A stretch of 21,514 nucleotides of DNA from Coemansia sp. RSA 922 (GCA_027577415.1 JANBQS010000308.1:1-21514), one strand, 5' to 3'. Positions 7,133-16,937 are shown, numbered from the stretch's first letter. Notes: a model not told the origin generated them from the letters alone. Translations and numbers: made by a program.

Positions 7133-10100
7133 ATGATTATCCAGGAGTACTTTTATTATGCAACCTCGGTGTTGCAACACTCTGCCCTTCCAGCTGCCGA
7201 TGCTGCCATGGCAGCCATGTCACTTTACGCAGTCCTACGAAACAAGACACCATTGTCCAAGTGGCTAGGCAACACAACATCTCTTCTAGCGTGTGCTACT
7301 CTCGCCGCTCTTGCTGTCAACTCTTCAGTCACCTGGAGCCACATTTTGTTTTCTTTTGCTGTTATTTCGTCACCAGTTCTATCCGCTTCAGCAACAGGCT
7401 ATATTTGGTTCCAAGCATTCCATCTATTAGGAGTTTACCGAGCACTGAATGGCTCAAGTGAAGCATGGCACAGGGTAGCATGTGCTCTACTACATGGTAC
7501 TCTAGTGTTGGCAAACCTCGATGCCTCAAGCAAATCCCTACTAACCCAAGTTGTTCAGCAGTGCACCTATGCTCAAGAGCGCTACCTCATGAAACTGCAA
7601 AAACTGCGCCAAGTTACATTTGATGACATGTGGCCACTTCCAGAGAGATTCCAGCTTTGTAATGCTTACAGCGAGTTCAAGTACAACACTAACGAATCTT
7701 ATTTTGTTATTCGTGCCATATTCCGCATGATGTGGCGTCCAATGATTCCAGTGTACATTGTCGGATTGTTGCTTCAATTCATACCACTTCTTCGAATCAG
7801 GCTAAATAGCAGCATTATGCACAACGTCGAGGACTTGTCCAACTATAGTATGTATATGATTGTTGCAGATGTTGCGCGTATTATGCTTGCTCAGTTGTTG
7901 GACAACCAGCAGAGCCTAGCTCTGCAGTATATTGAGAACGAAATGGCAAGAGCAGAGAATGCAATTGACATTGAGGTGTTCCGCTTGCCCTTACAGAGGC
8001 TAGGACTAAGGAATAAATCAGATGATTATAAGCCACTCAGCTATTACATCAAGCCCTTAATTGAGCTTTCACAAAAGGTCGAACGTCTACTCAGCTCTAT
8101 GTTTTCTTTAGCTATGACAGGATGGATGTTGTACAATCACATTGGTTACTATGTGATTATTGCAGTCATATTACCTCATGTGTTGAAGCTTGTTTATCTT
8201 GGACTAGGGTTACTAATGGGTAATGAGGATGACTGGAAGGAGCTCCAAGAATATAATGTCCTCAATTCAGACATGTATGATATAACCAAGGGAATAAAGT
8301 CCATCAAGATTTTTGCTTGGGAGAAAATGTTTCCAAGCTTATCACCCAAGCCAACTTACATTTCCAGTGAAAAGCTTCCCTGGTATGCTCCAATTATGCG
8401 ACTCGTGTTGACTTTGTTGAGCACAATAAGCTTTCTCGCTGACGAATTGAGTGTATTTGCAGCCATATATGCTTACTCTACATCCTCGATAGTCAATGCT
8501 GGTATGCCCAATGTGGATATATATGAAATTGCTTCCCTTACTCAAAATCTACAGGACGATATGACCATAATTAGCTGCACATTGTCCGGATTAAAAAGAA
8601 TACCTAAAGACAATCAGAAAGTTGAAACCATGCTTAAAGGCGACTATCTCAATTCTTTTCCTCATTCAGACGATACTTCAGAGGTTGGTCCGTTAGTAGA
8701 GATGAACAATTGTAGCTTTACTTGGGGAACTGGTGATAAGGCTAAGGATATTCTTTCGGATGTCACACTTAATGCTGGAGCTGGAGAGTTGGTGGCAATA
8801 GTTGGCAAGACTGGTGCTGGAAAGTCGTCACTATTGCTGGCCATGTGTAGTGAAGTGGAGATGACGCAAGGAAAAGGAAAGTTGGTTGGAAAGATTGCAT
8901 ACCTGGAGCAGCAGCCGTGGATCATGAATGACACGTTACGTGCAAATATTCTCTTTGGGCGTGAATATGATGAAGAATACTACTGGGAGGTGTTGAGTGC
9001 CTGTGCACTTACAGACGACTTGGAGATGTGGCCAAAAAGCGATATGACTGTTATTGGCGAGAATGGCATGAACATTTCAGGAGGTCAAAGGGCTCGCCTA
9101 GCATTGGCTAGAACTGTGTATTCTAAGGCTGACATATATTTCCTGGATGACCCCTTGTCAGCAGTTGATGCCATTGTCAAACGCCATATTCTGGACAATA
9201 TTATCTTGAGCACTGGACTGCTGGGTGATAAGCTGCGTTTTGTTACCACTCATGCAGACAACATCTTGCCACTATGCAATCAAGTTGTTACTGTGGATGA
9301 TGGTCATGTTTCTGTTAAGGTTCAGACACCTCAAGTCCATACTGCATTTGATTTCAAAGCCAAGGCAAAGCCCAAGCAGAAAGATGTTGACTACGCCAGC
9401 AAAGAGCTACAGGTAGAACCAGCTTCAGATGATATGGAAATAACTAGTGACTCTAATGAGAGCACTGATTTAATAGCCAGTACTAATGATACCTCTAAAA
9501 AGCCAAAGCAGTGGTCACACTGGAGCAACGCCTTGTATGCTATTCGCATTTGTGGATTTCCAGTGGTAGCAACTATTATTCTTACGGGGCTGTTTAGACA
9601 TATATCACAGTTTCTATTTAAAGTATACCAGCTTGATGCACTAAGATCAAGCAGTAGTTCTAGTACAGCTAGCAATCATGCTATGTTGACCTATATTGGA
9701 ATGGCAACATTGGGCAATATAATAAATTGCTTGTCGTGGGACCTTGAAAACTACATTGAAGGGGCTTTTATTAATGATAAGTATGAGCAAAAAATTGGCA
9801 AACATCTTATTAGAGGCCTGCTGTTTGCACCACTGTCAATCTTTGAGAGTAAGCAAGATAGCGATATTTTCAACGACTATAGTGAAGCTGTTGACACATT
9901 TAAATATGATGTAAATAACTTTTTGTCAAATAGTTTGACAGATGTTATTGGTGTCTTATTATTGATATATCAAATTGCAAAGTTGTCTCCATGGCTTCTC
10001 TTTAGTTTTCCACTGTTTTGGTGGGTGTCCCATGTGATGAAATCAATTTTCGAGCCATTGGACACACGTTTTGTGGGGCTGAATAAGAAAGTGAAGAAAG

Positions 10101-11419
10101 ATCATGACCACAACAAGAGCTTAGTCAATGATGGAGCTCAGATGATCCGCCTCTTTGGAGTAGAGCCTTACTTCACAGACAATTACATCCAGAGAGCCGA
10201 GAGCTCTACCCGATTGGGTATAATAATATCCGCTTACAACAATTTTAGTCGTCTAGTGTCCGCATCTACTAAAACAGCACTGCACTCGACATTGCTCTAT
10301 GTCTATATTGTCATGTCAAAGATTGGGTTTTATGCTATAGGGGCAGGCGATGTTGCTGAGTTCCGCGATAACTGTAGATTAATGGGTTGGAGAATAGAAA
10401 CAATTCCCTCATTGTTCAAGGAGACTTTCGAGATACTAGCAAAGATTAATGAGTTCCGTAATCTAGCTGAGCGTGATCCAGAGGCACCATACGTAATTGA
10501 TAGCTGTCGGCCATCTGCACAGTGGCCTCCCAATGGCAAGATTGAATTCCGCGACTTTAGCATGAAGTACAGCGCAGATCTTGGCTATGCTCTGAAGAAC
10601 GTCAACCTAACCATTAACCCTGGAGAGAAGATTGGTATCGTTGGACGGACTGGTGCTGGAAAGTCTTCTCTAGCCAAGGTGCTGTTCAGATTGATTCACG
10701 AAAATACCAGCGGTTCTATATTGATTGATGGCCAGGATATTTCTGAATTTGGCGTCGGTGACTACAGACCACGACTGGGCATGATTCCCCAAGAGTCATC
10801 AATGTTTAGTGGGTCAATAAGAAGGAATTTGGATCCACTGAACCAGCTTGACATTGAAGAAACGTGGGCAGCGTTGGCAAAGTGCAACTTGTCTGAGCTA
10901 GTTTCATCCAAGGAAACACCTAGCAATGGCTGTGAGGAGTCAGAGTACGAAGATGACCAAGCACACAAAAGAGAACAGTGGCAAAAAGCTGGTTGGCTTA
11001 AGCGTGTAATGCTATTTATTTTCATGAAGATGCCCACGACATTAGACCCCGTAGAAAAGCCCAAGTCCAGTGGATTGGATAAATCAGTTCAAGACTGCTT
11101 TAGAAGCTTTAGTAGTGGTCAGCAGCAGTTAATTGGCCTGTGTCGCGTGCTAATGCGCAAGCGCAAGATTATTGTGCTTGATGAGGCCACCGCTAATGTC
11201 GATTTAGAGACAGACAAGTCCGTTCAAGAGCTGGTTCGCAAGGAATTTGGGGATTGCACTGTGCTGACCATTGCTCATCGCCTAGAGACGATTATGAATA
11301 GTGATCGCATTATTGTCATGGACAAGGGCACCATTGGCGAAATTGGCACACCACAAGAGCTGCTTGCCAAAGACGGAATGTTTGCACAGCTAGTCAAGAC
11401 CAGTGATTTTGGACAGTAA
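7133..11419 (+). CDS. ABCC/MRP-type ABC transporter, tandem copy 2
   Basis: Paralogue of the preceding gene, 1428 aa, starting MIIQEYFYY at the ATG that aligns with copy 1. It has the same architecture: N-terminal hydrophobic segments, TMD1 with IKSIKIFAWE, NBD1, linker, TMD2 and NBD2. NBD1 keeps Walker A at 558, ISGGQ, Walker B FLDD and an H-loop histidine at 707 (TTHAD). NBD2 has Walker A at 1171, catalytic Glu1351 and His1382; its signature reads FSSGQ (Phe1326) rather than LSSGQ. As in copy 1, NBD2 carries a long charged insert before the signature (about 65 residues with KREQW and KPKSSGLDKSVQD). TMD2 and the linker differ strongly from copy 1, whereas NBD1 is almost identical at DNA level, including silent sites. 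It is probably an ATP-driven membrane exporter whose substrate range may differ from copy 1. Confidence 0.92.
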   Translation: MIIQEYFYYATSVLQHSALPAADAAMAAMSLYAVLRNKTPLSKWLGNTTSLLACATLAALAVNSSVTWSHILFSFAVISSPVLSASATGYIWFQAFHLLGVYRALNGSSEAWHRVACALLHGTLVLANLDASSKSLLTQVVQQCTYAQERYLMKLQKLRQVTFDDMWPLPERFQLCNAYSEFKYNTNESYFVIRAIFRMMWRPMIPVYIVGLLLQFIPLLRIRLNSSIMHNVEDLSNYSMYMIVADVARIMLAQLLDNQQSLALQYIENEMARAENAIDIEVFRLPLQRLGLRNKSDDYKPLSYYIKPLIELSQKVERLLSSMFSLAMTGWMLYNHIGYYVIIAVILPHVLKLVYLGLGLLMGNEDDWKELQEYNVLNSDMYDITKGIKSIKIFAWEKMFPSLSPKPTYISSEKLPWYAPIMRLVLTLLSTISFLADELSVFAAIYAYSTSSIVNAGMPNVDIYEIASLTQNLQDDMTIISCTLSGLKRIPKDNQKVETMLKGDYLNSFPHSDDTSEVGPLVEMNNCSFTWGTGDKAKDILSDVTLNAGAGELVAIVGKTGAGKSSLLLAMCSEVEMTQGKGKLVGKIAYLEQQPWIMNDTLRANILFGREYDEEYYWEVLSACALTDDLEMWPKSDMTVIGENGMNISGGQRARLALARTVYSKADIYFLDDPLSAVDAIVKRHILDNIILSTGLLGDKLRFVTTHADNILPLCNQVVTVDDGHVSVKVQTPQVHTAFDFKAKAKPKQKDVDYASKELQVEPASDDMEITSDSNESTDLIASTNDTSKKPKQWSHWSNALYAIRICGFPVVATIILTGLFRHISQFLFKVYQLDALRSSSSSSTASNHAMLTYIGMATLGNIINCLSWDLENYIEGAFINDKYEQKIGKHLIRGLLFAPLSIFESKQDSDIFNDYSEAVDTFKYDVNNFLSNSLTDVIGVLLLIYQIAKLSPWLLFSFPLFWWVSHVMKSIFEPLDTRFVGLNKKVKKDHDHNKSLVNDGAQMIRLFGVEPYFTDNYIQRAESSTRLGIIISAYNNFSRLVSASTKTALHSTLLYVYIVMSKIGFYAIGAGDVAEFRDNCRLMGWRIETIPSLFKETFEILAKINEFRNLAERDPEAPYVIDSCRPSAQWPPNGKIEFRDFSMKYSADLGYALKNVNLTINPGEKIGIVGRTGAGKSSLAKVLFRLIHENTSGSILIDGQDISEFGVGDYRPRLGMIPQESSMFSGSIRRNLDPLNQLDIEETWAALAKCNLSELVSSKETPSNGCEESEYEDDQAHKREQWQKAGWLKRVMLFIFMKMPTTLDPVEKPKSSGLDKSVQDCFRSFSSGQQQLIGLCRVLMRKRKIIVLDEATANVDLETDKSVQELVRKEFGDCTVLTIAHRLETIMNSDRIIVMDKGTIGEIGTPQELLAKDGMFAQLVKTSDFGQ

Positions 11420-11475
11420 ATCTCGTCAACATAGAGTAATAAGTAACAGCTTCAATAGAGACGCAATCTATACCC

Positions 11476-11481
11476 AATAAA
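11476..11481 (+). terminator. Poly(A) signal of ABCC copy 2
   Basis: AATAAA (followed by TAAAT) 56 bp after the stop codon, inside the 76-bp gap to the convergent NSA1 gene. Confidence 0.6.
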
Positions 11482-11495
11482 TAAATATGTTCAAC

Positions 11496-12764
11496 CTAGT
11501 CTTCACTTACAGCAATCGCCTTTCTCTTACTGGATCCTTTCTTCTTTGGCTCTGTCGAGGACTCGAGCTTAGGCATGCTTTCCCAAATGGAATCAGCATC
11601 TAGTTGATCAATCTCCTCCTGGTTCACATCCCTATGCTCCCAATCCCAGACGACCTGCGAGACCCTCTGCTTAATATACGCACGGTGCAGCATTCTATGC
11701 ATACCGTCAGCCTCATAAACACGCAAGAACCGATCCAGACCAGCAGCAGCGACCTTGGTACCGTCCTCGCTTAGCGCAATAGCCTTGACCGCCCCAGCAA
11801 TGCCCTTATACCCGCCGATAATTCTGCCCATACGCAAATCCATCTTTTGCAAATTCCCTTCGTTGTCGGAGAAAAACAACTCGGGCTTTGCGTGCGACAC
11901 AAGTATATGGTTGATCAGGTGCTTGCTGACTTCCCAATCATGGACCGGTCTCTGCTTCGCCTTGGCGTCGTAGATACGGATCTGTTTGTACCCAGTGGAT
12001 ACGGCGATTGTCGGGTTAGTGGTGTTGTCGTCGATAAACTGCATATCTGTTATCCATACTGGCACTCGCATGTCAAGGAAGTCGTGGCCCACGTTCTTGG
12101 ATTTGAATATCGGCGTGCCGCTGGGTTTAGAAAACTCAGTGCTCGATCCCGCACTCTTAGCCGTCTCCGCATCCCACACAGTCAATTCCTGCTCGCGTCC
12201 GCCAACAGCAAATATACTCGCTCGCTTATCGTGAACCCGCATTTTGCAAGCATCGATCTGAAGCCTCAACAAGGTTGCAGCACTATCCGACTGCTCGTCA
12301 TCGCCATACGACTGGTAGCGTACTTCGCCCATGTTTGTAGCAGTGATAAAGTGACTATCACTTGCACCGATACCCACATAATGCCGGTCGCTGATCGTCT
12401 TCCCGTTGCTTTTGACGCTGAACGGAGCGTTAAACTCCGGCTCACTGAAAGTATACAGAGACTCGCCGCTGTCCTTCGACACGACCTCGACAGCTCCGTT
12501 TTTGCGAGCTACTACAAAAGTTGGCTCGCCAGATCTCCAGTTTGAGGCATACATATGCTGAATGGCTAGATCGCGGTTAACAGCGCCATGCAAGTTCCAT
12601 ACGTCGGTACCAGCAAGTATGTTGTCCTCCGTCACTACTACTTCGCCCTTCTTCGCGTTGGCCTTGGCTTTGGCATCGGCCCTCACCTTCTTCGCCGCTT
12701 TGATCTGGGCCTCGAGTAAGGAGACCTTGGAGTCGACATCAACACCTACACGAGTTATAACCAT
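11496..12764 (-). CDS. NSA1: Ribosome biogenesis WD-repeat protein Nsa1/WDR74
   Basis: A 422-aa WD40 protein of the Nsa1/WDR74 family, a nucleolar factor of the pre-60S particle that works with the Rix7/NVL AAA-ATPase during large-subunit maturation. The most diagnostic stretch is FKSKNVGHDFLDMRVPVW, near the middle of the protein, which closely fits the family core. Other blade-like segments include ELTVWDAET, TGYKQIRIYDAKAKQRPV, LFFSDNEGNLQKMDLRMGRI and AAAGLDRFLRVYE. The C-terminus is basic (EPKKKGSSKRKA), as expected of a nucleolar localisation tail. The first 60 residues form a Lys/Ala-rich helical extension (AQIKAAKKVRADAKAKANAK) ahead of the propeller, which is unusual. The start is the first ATG in a frame without upstream continuation. 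It is convergent with ABCC copy 2, only 76 bp away. Confidence 0.85.
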   Translation of the reverse strand: MVITRVGVDVDSKVSLLEAQIKAAKKVRADAKAKANAKKGEVVVTEDNILAGTDVWNLHGAVNRDLAIQHMYASNWRSGEPTFVVARKNGAVEVVSKDSGESLYTFSEPEFNAPFSVKSNGKTISDRHYVGIGASDSHFITATNMGEVRYQSYGDDEQSDSAATLLRLQIDACKMRVHDKRASIFAVGGREQELTVWDAETAKSAGSSTEFSKPSGTPIFKSKNVGHDFLDMRVPVWITDMQFIDDNTTNPTIAVSTGYKQIRIYDAKAKQRPVHDWEVSKHLINHILVSHAKPELFFSDNEGNLQKMDLRMGRIIGGYKGIAGAVKAIALSEDGTKVAAAGLDRFLRVYEADGMHRMLHRAYIKQRVSQVVWDWEHRDVNQEEIDQLDADSIWESMPKLESSTEPKKKGSSKRKAIAVSED

Positions 12765-13064
12765 GTCTTTTTTTTAGTACTTGCAACCAAGTGACACCGT
12801 CTCTAGCACATTACGCCAAAACGCTTGCCATTCCAAAGTACACACCTTTAATTTGACCGGTTTCGTCGCTCGTATAGAACCGCATACTGACTGAGAAAAA
12901 TGCAGATAGAGACAAAAGATATAGTAGAATTTTTTTATTTAACAAGACAAGAGTCAAACGAAGAGAACGGCTGCATTTTTTTTTTTTCCAAGCGCAAGTC
13001 GCCAGAAAAAAATATATAGTTGCTGATTATCTTGATTCGATCTCCTTGATCAAGAGCCTCTCTT
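12765..13064. other. Spacer between NSA1 and NUP42
   Basis: 300 bp holding the NSA1 promoter and the NUP42 3' end. It has a T run of 11 bases or so near 12977 and, on the minus strand, AATAAA at 12934-12939, a plausible NUP42 poly(A) signal about 126 bp past its stop. No gene is seen here. Confidence 0.45.
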
Positions 13065-14504
13065 TTACCGCAACTCGATCGTCGGTGGCACTTCGGGGAT
13101 GGAGCCCAAGGTAAAGCTGAGCGCTTGGAAGCTGGCTATCTCTTGCGCGGTCAGCTCACGAGACGGGCCAGTGGCGCTACTAATCTCTTCGGGCGTATCG
13201 CCAAACGATAGGACCCTAGCCGGCCCAGACGCAACCGAGCTACCGCCACCAAACGCTGACTGACCACCAAACGCTGACTGACCGCCAAATCCTCTGCCTG
13301 ATGCCGCAGCACTGCCATGCTGTTGCTCCCACTGCCGGGCATAATCTTGCGCGCGATCAGCAATTCCATTTACCTGTTGGTTCATCTGGATCGCAAGCTG
13401 GTCGTACTTTTGCTGGTACATATTCAGGGCGTCTTGGTTCTGCTGCTGGCTCACTGTGTAGTACTCGAATCTTGCTTCTTCGGGCGAAATGTCAGTGCCA
13501 GTAATCAGGTTGGGTTTGTCGGCCACGGGCCCAAACGTGCTGTACTTCCACAGCGGCCGATCCGTGATGGTGCGCTTGAGAAGATCCGCAGTCAAGGGTC
13601 CTCCCTTGAGCTCTCCTCCTCCTCCATTGGCCCTAGACGGCGCTGTGGCAGAGGAGGCAAATGAGCCAGACGCCGAGGCGCCGAACGCTGACTTTTGTGG
13701 TGATTTGTTGTCTACTTTGGCGAGACCACCAAATGCACTACCGCCTCCTCCAAATACACTGGTACCTGCGCCGCCACCGAACGCGCTTCCGCCACCAAAT
13801 GTGCTATTAGCTGTACTACCGCCAAATGCGCTACCACTTCCAAATGTGCTGGTACTTGTGCCCCCACCAAAAGCGCCACCACCTCCAAATGCACTGGTGC
13901 CAGTGCTGGCGCTGCTGCCAAATGTAGTGTTGCCTCCACCGAAAGCATTAGTCTTGGCGCCAGTACCGCTACCAAAAGCACTGGTACTACCACCCCCAAA
14001 TGTACTGCTATTACCGCTGTCTAAAGCGCTGCTGCCTCCACCGAAAGCACTGGTCTTAGCACCGCTGCCAAATACACTGGTACCGCCGCCAAATGCGCCG
14101 CTCTTGCTGCTGTCCAAAGCATTACTTCCTGCTCCGAAAGCACTTTTACCTCCACCGAAAGCGCTACCACCAGATCCCAAAGCATTTCCACCGCTTCCAA
14201 ACACGCTGCCGCCTCCTCCGCCGCCACCACCGAATACGCTACCCCCGCTGCCAAAAGCAGTACCACTTCCAAAGGCACCTCCACTGGTGCTGGCGCCAAA
14301 CTTTGTGCCACTACCAAACGTACTACCGCCTCCAAACGCGCTTCCGCTGCCAAGCACGTCGAATCTGTTACTAGCGGACCCACTGCCCATTAGCGCCTGT
14401 GAAGAGGACTGTCCAAAGGCCGAGGGACGTGCAGCTGGGTGCTCATTCCGGCATTTGTCGCCAAAGCTGCATTTGCCTTGCAGAAAGTACTGACAGACTG
14501 GCAT
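13065..14504 (-). CDS. NUP42: Nucleoporin Nup42/NUPL2-type, CCCH finger plus FG repeats
   Basis: A 479-aa protein of the Nup42 (Rip1, Amo1, NUPL2) family, a cytoplasmic-side pore component that binds Gle1 and aids mRNA export through Dbp5. The N-terminus MPVCQYFLQGKCSFGDKC is a CCCH finger with C4, C12, C18 and H22 (C-x7-C-x5-C-x3-H), at the very start as in the family. Residues about 30-290 hold some 25 FG dipeptides in AFGGG, VFGSG and TFGGG units with almost no charged residues. A helical, Gln-rich region (about 345-400, SQQQNQDALNMYQQKYDQL) follows, then a few more FGs. The last 25 residues (ending FTLGSIPEVPPTIELR) resemble the Gle1-binding motif. The start is the ATG directly before the finger. 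A long antisense proline frame here is only the mirror of the repeats. Confidence 0.88.
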   Translation of the reverse strand: MPVCQYFLQGKCSFGDKCRNEHPAARPSAFGQSSSQALMGSGSASNRFDVLGSGSAFGGGSTFGSGTKFGASTSGGAFGSGTAFGSGGSVFGGGGGGGGSVFGSGGNALGSGGSAFGGGKSAFGAGSNALDSSKSGAFGGGTSVFGSGAKTSAFGGGSSALDSGNSSTFGGGSTSAFGSGTGAKTNAFGGGNTTFGSSASTGTSAFGGGGAFGGGTSTSTFGSGSAFGGSTANSTFGGGSAFGGGAGTSVFGGGGSAFGGLAKVDNKSPQKSAFGASASGSFASSATAPSRANGGGGELKGGPLTADLLKRTITDRPLWKYSTFGPVADKPNLITGTDISPEEARFEYYTVSQQQNQDALNMYQQKYDQLAIQMNQQVNGIADRAQDYARQWEQQHGSAAASGRGFGGQSAFGGQSAFGGGSSVASGPARVLSFGDTPEEISSATGPSRELTAQEIASFQALSFTLGSIPEVPPTIELR

Positions 14505-14733
14505 GTTTAGCTATGAATGAGATAATTTAAAAGAAGTAAAGAAGTGATGTACAAAAATGTTACAAGAAAAAAATAATAAATCAATAATAAAAAAATATAG
14601 AGAAGAAAAAAAGCAAAGCAAATCAGGATAGAGCCATCAGCCCGTATCTGGGGTGATGATTGAGAAAGTGGTAGCAGTTTGTTATTTATCGCAGAGAGTA
14701 CAAGAGAAGAAGAAGAAAAATGTGTATGAAAAG
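14505..14733. other. AT-rich spacer between NUP42 and RIB1
   Basis: 229 bp of A-rich low-complexity sequence (many AATAA and AGAAGAAAA runs) that must hold the NUP42 promoter and the RIB1 3' end. No gene or clear TATA box is seen. Confidence 0.4.
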
Positions 14734-16089
14734 TTAGTCTAGTTTAGAGGCAAGGGGACGTAGCAGTAGTGGCGACGTTGGGTTCAAAGATAGCATGTGG
14801 CCCATTCGCTGAGCCTTGGTCTTCAAGTACAGATCGGCTTCGGCCATGACGTTCTTTTGCAATGCCAAGTGGCGCGAGTACGACAGCTCCGAGGCAGGGC
14901 TATCGTCCAAAGTATCATTCGACGACGAGGACTCGTTGTCGTTGCTCCACCAGCGCGGATACATGGGCACATGGCAGACAACATCCAGCTTGGTACCATG
15001 CCCCTGCAGCTGGCGGATCTTGTCCGTGTTGTTAGTTAGCAAGCGCAGCTTATCCACGCCCAGATCAGCCAAGATAGCGCGAGCCGCTCCGTACGTGCGG
15101 GCGTCGGCCGGGTGGTTGAGCAAGAGGTTAGCATCGACAGTATCGTGGCCCATGTCCTGGAGGTTATAAGCCTTGAGCTTCTCCAGCAGCCCAATGCCAC
15201 GGCCCTCCTGGCGCAGATAGACGATAACGCCACGGCCCTCCCGCTGAATCAGCCGCATGGCCTCGGCCAGCTGGTACCCGCAGTCACAGCGCACGCTAGA
15301 CACGGTCTCGCCCGTAAAGCACTCCGAGTGAATACGCACCAGCGGCGCATTGACCAGCGACACCCGCGGCGCCACAAAAGAGTCGACTGGATCCGGCTCA
15401 AATCCCATCTTGCTCAGAGCAGGCCCCTGCCCACTGCAATCAGGCAGCTGCCGCCGGGCAATATCCTTTTGCACAAGACGACGCAGGGCGCCAGTGCTAG
15501 CACCACGGATCCTCCTGTCCATATCCGATTCGCCAGGCTTTGCCGACTCCAAAGTCTCGCTACGTATATCGTCGCCAAACACAATAGCCAGATGCTCCTT
15601 ATCGTCCTCGTCAGTGTGATACAAGTGCAAGTAAAAGTGTCCCCCCGGATAAGGAATGCGAGCTCGGACCTGGCACTCCGCCTGCGTATCCTCCCCCGCC
15701 GCCGTCAAAGTAGTGGACAAGCTACTGTAAGAAGAGCGACTCTGTGATGAGGCGCGCGCACCAGTGTTTAGTATCAGATCGTCAGGAGTCGCAGAGTACG
15801 AAAGCAAGTCGTCGATTTGTGAGAGTGTCGCCCCGTTGCCCTCAATGTCCGTAGACGCCCAGTTGACAGGCGTAGCGCTATCACCTCTACCAGAGATAGA
15901 CTGACTGTCGCTTCTAGTACTCCCCTGGTCTTGCTGCTTGAGTATGTGTAGCGCCATATCGAGGCTGGCGTTAAAGTGTGCCTTAGACGAAGCGCTGTTG
16001 TGAGCCAGGGTGGCTACGGGTAGCCGCTCAGCAGGCGTCGAGGCCACTGCGGTGACGGTCTCCAAGTCAGCTAGCGCGACAGAAGGCAT
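14734..16089 (-). CDS. RIB1: GTP cyclohydrolase II (riboflavin synthesis)
   Basis: A 451-aa GTP cyclohydrolase II, which opens GTP to a diaminopyrimidine phosphate, formate and pyrophosphate, the first committed step of riboflavin, FMN and FAD synthesis in the cytosol. The zinc ligands are present with the right spacing: Cys257, Cys268 and Cys270 in [19 protein letters not shown]. The GTP-site blocks [26 protein letters not shown] and RLLTNN also fit, so the enzyme looks active. It is longer than bacterial RibA because of a Ser-rich N-terminal extension of about 170 residues and a short C-terminal tail; no DHBP synthase domain is seen. The start chosen is the ATG at 16089 (MPSVALADL); the frame is open 34 codons further up but begins with GTG, not ATG, in a pyrimidine-rich leader. 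Confidence 0.93.
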   Translation of the reverse strand: MPSVALADLETVTAVASTPAERLPVATLAHNSASSKAHFNASLDMALHILKQQDQGSTRSDSQSISGRGDSATPVNWASTDIEGNGATLSQIDDLLSYSATPDDLILNTGARASSQSRSSYSSLSTTLTAAGEDTQAECQVRARIPYPGGHFYLHLYHTDEDDKEHLAIVFGDDIRSETLESAKPGESDMDRRIRGASTGALRRLVQKDIARRQLPDCSGQGPALSKMGFEPDPVDSFVAPRVSLVNAPLVRIHSECFTGETVSSVRCDCGYQLAEAMRLIQREGRGVIVYLRQEGRGIGLLEKLKAYNLQDMGHDTVDANLLLNHPADARTYGAARAILADLGVDKLRLLTNNTDKIRQLQGHGTKLDVVCHVPMYPRWWSNDNESSSSNDTLDDSPASELSYSRHLALQKNVMAEADLYLKTKAQRMGHMLSLNPTSPLLLRPLASKLD

Positions 16090-16267
16090 TGTGTAAGTAT
16101 CGATAACAGTAACTAAAAGTTGATAGCAAACTGATAATAAAAAAGAAGAAAAATGGTTAGAGCTGATAAAGAAGAAAGAGGGGAAAGCCACAAGGGTGAA
16201 AAGTCAGCTAGAACTATCGGATCTAGCGGAACAGTGCCCCCTTTTTATCAGCGAGCGGTGCTGCTGA

Positions 16268-16350
16268 CCAATCGGCCAATGTGTGACTAAAGTTACTATT
16301 CGCGGATTGATAAGCGCACGCTCTCCCCCCACGCCTTCCCAAAGCACGTG
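16268..16350 (-). promoter_or_regulatory. Candidate RIB1 promoter elements
   Basis: About 180-260 bp upstream of the RIB1 ATG lie two CCAAT boxes (16268-16272 and 16276-16280), TGACTAA (16284-16290, a Gcn4/Yap-like site) and the palindrome CACGTG (16345-16350, bHLH type). Clustering supports a promoter; factor assignments rest on yeast knowledge only. Confidence 0.4.
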
Positions 16351-16937
16351 CCACCAAAAAAAAGTGTGTAACGCCCTCTGCTGATGGGGCCCGCACACAA
16401 CACCAATTAAAGCAAAAACTTACACTCTTAAATTAATAATGGATATTCCGACAGAGAGGAGCATGTCCAACTGGGCCAGAGCCCTCTATTTATGTGTACA
16501 GATACTGATATGTTATCCCGCTCTCAGCCGAATGTACACAAAACCTTGGCCCATGTTGAGTCACATAGGCGACTTTGAGCTACAGAGGTGAGCAAGGGAA
16601 CCTTCTCCAACTTTTGAAGATTGCCCCCTTGCCTTATCTACTCTGTGGCAAGCACAGGTCCAATCTCCGAAAGCAACAAATATGTAATACATAAAAGATG
16701 CTGCGCCAAGAAAAAAATCTTCCAGAGTAAAATATTGCGTTTTTGGGGGATAAAGAAATTCTAGAAAAGGACTCGGACTTTATAGCGGCGCTGGGCTATT
16801 ATTGAACTGATCCGGTTTCTATGCACATACTGTAAGCAGTGTAATTGCTTCTGTAATTTCAACTACCACGCGGATGCACGGAACTACTAGAAATGATCAA
16901 AAATAGCACACACAAAACAGAGGGGTTTGCTTCAGCA

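Noticed and set aside
11847..12545. 232-aa plus-strand frame
   Set aside because: Antisense to the clearly recognised NSA1 gene, with no motif of its own.
13489..14493. 334-aa proline/leucine-rich plus-strand frame
   Set aside because: It is the mirror of the NUP42 FG-repeat codons; no start region, motif or promoter supports it.
15112..15747. 211-aa plus-strand frame
   Set aside because: Antisense to the conserved catalytic part of RIB1; composition reflects the opposite strand's codons.
16090..16191. 34-residue N-terminal extension of RIB1
   Set aside because: The extension would start with GTG and reads as translated poly-pyrimidine leader; the ATG at 16089 is the first proper start.
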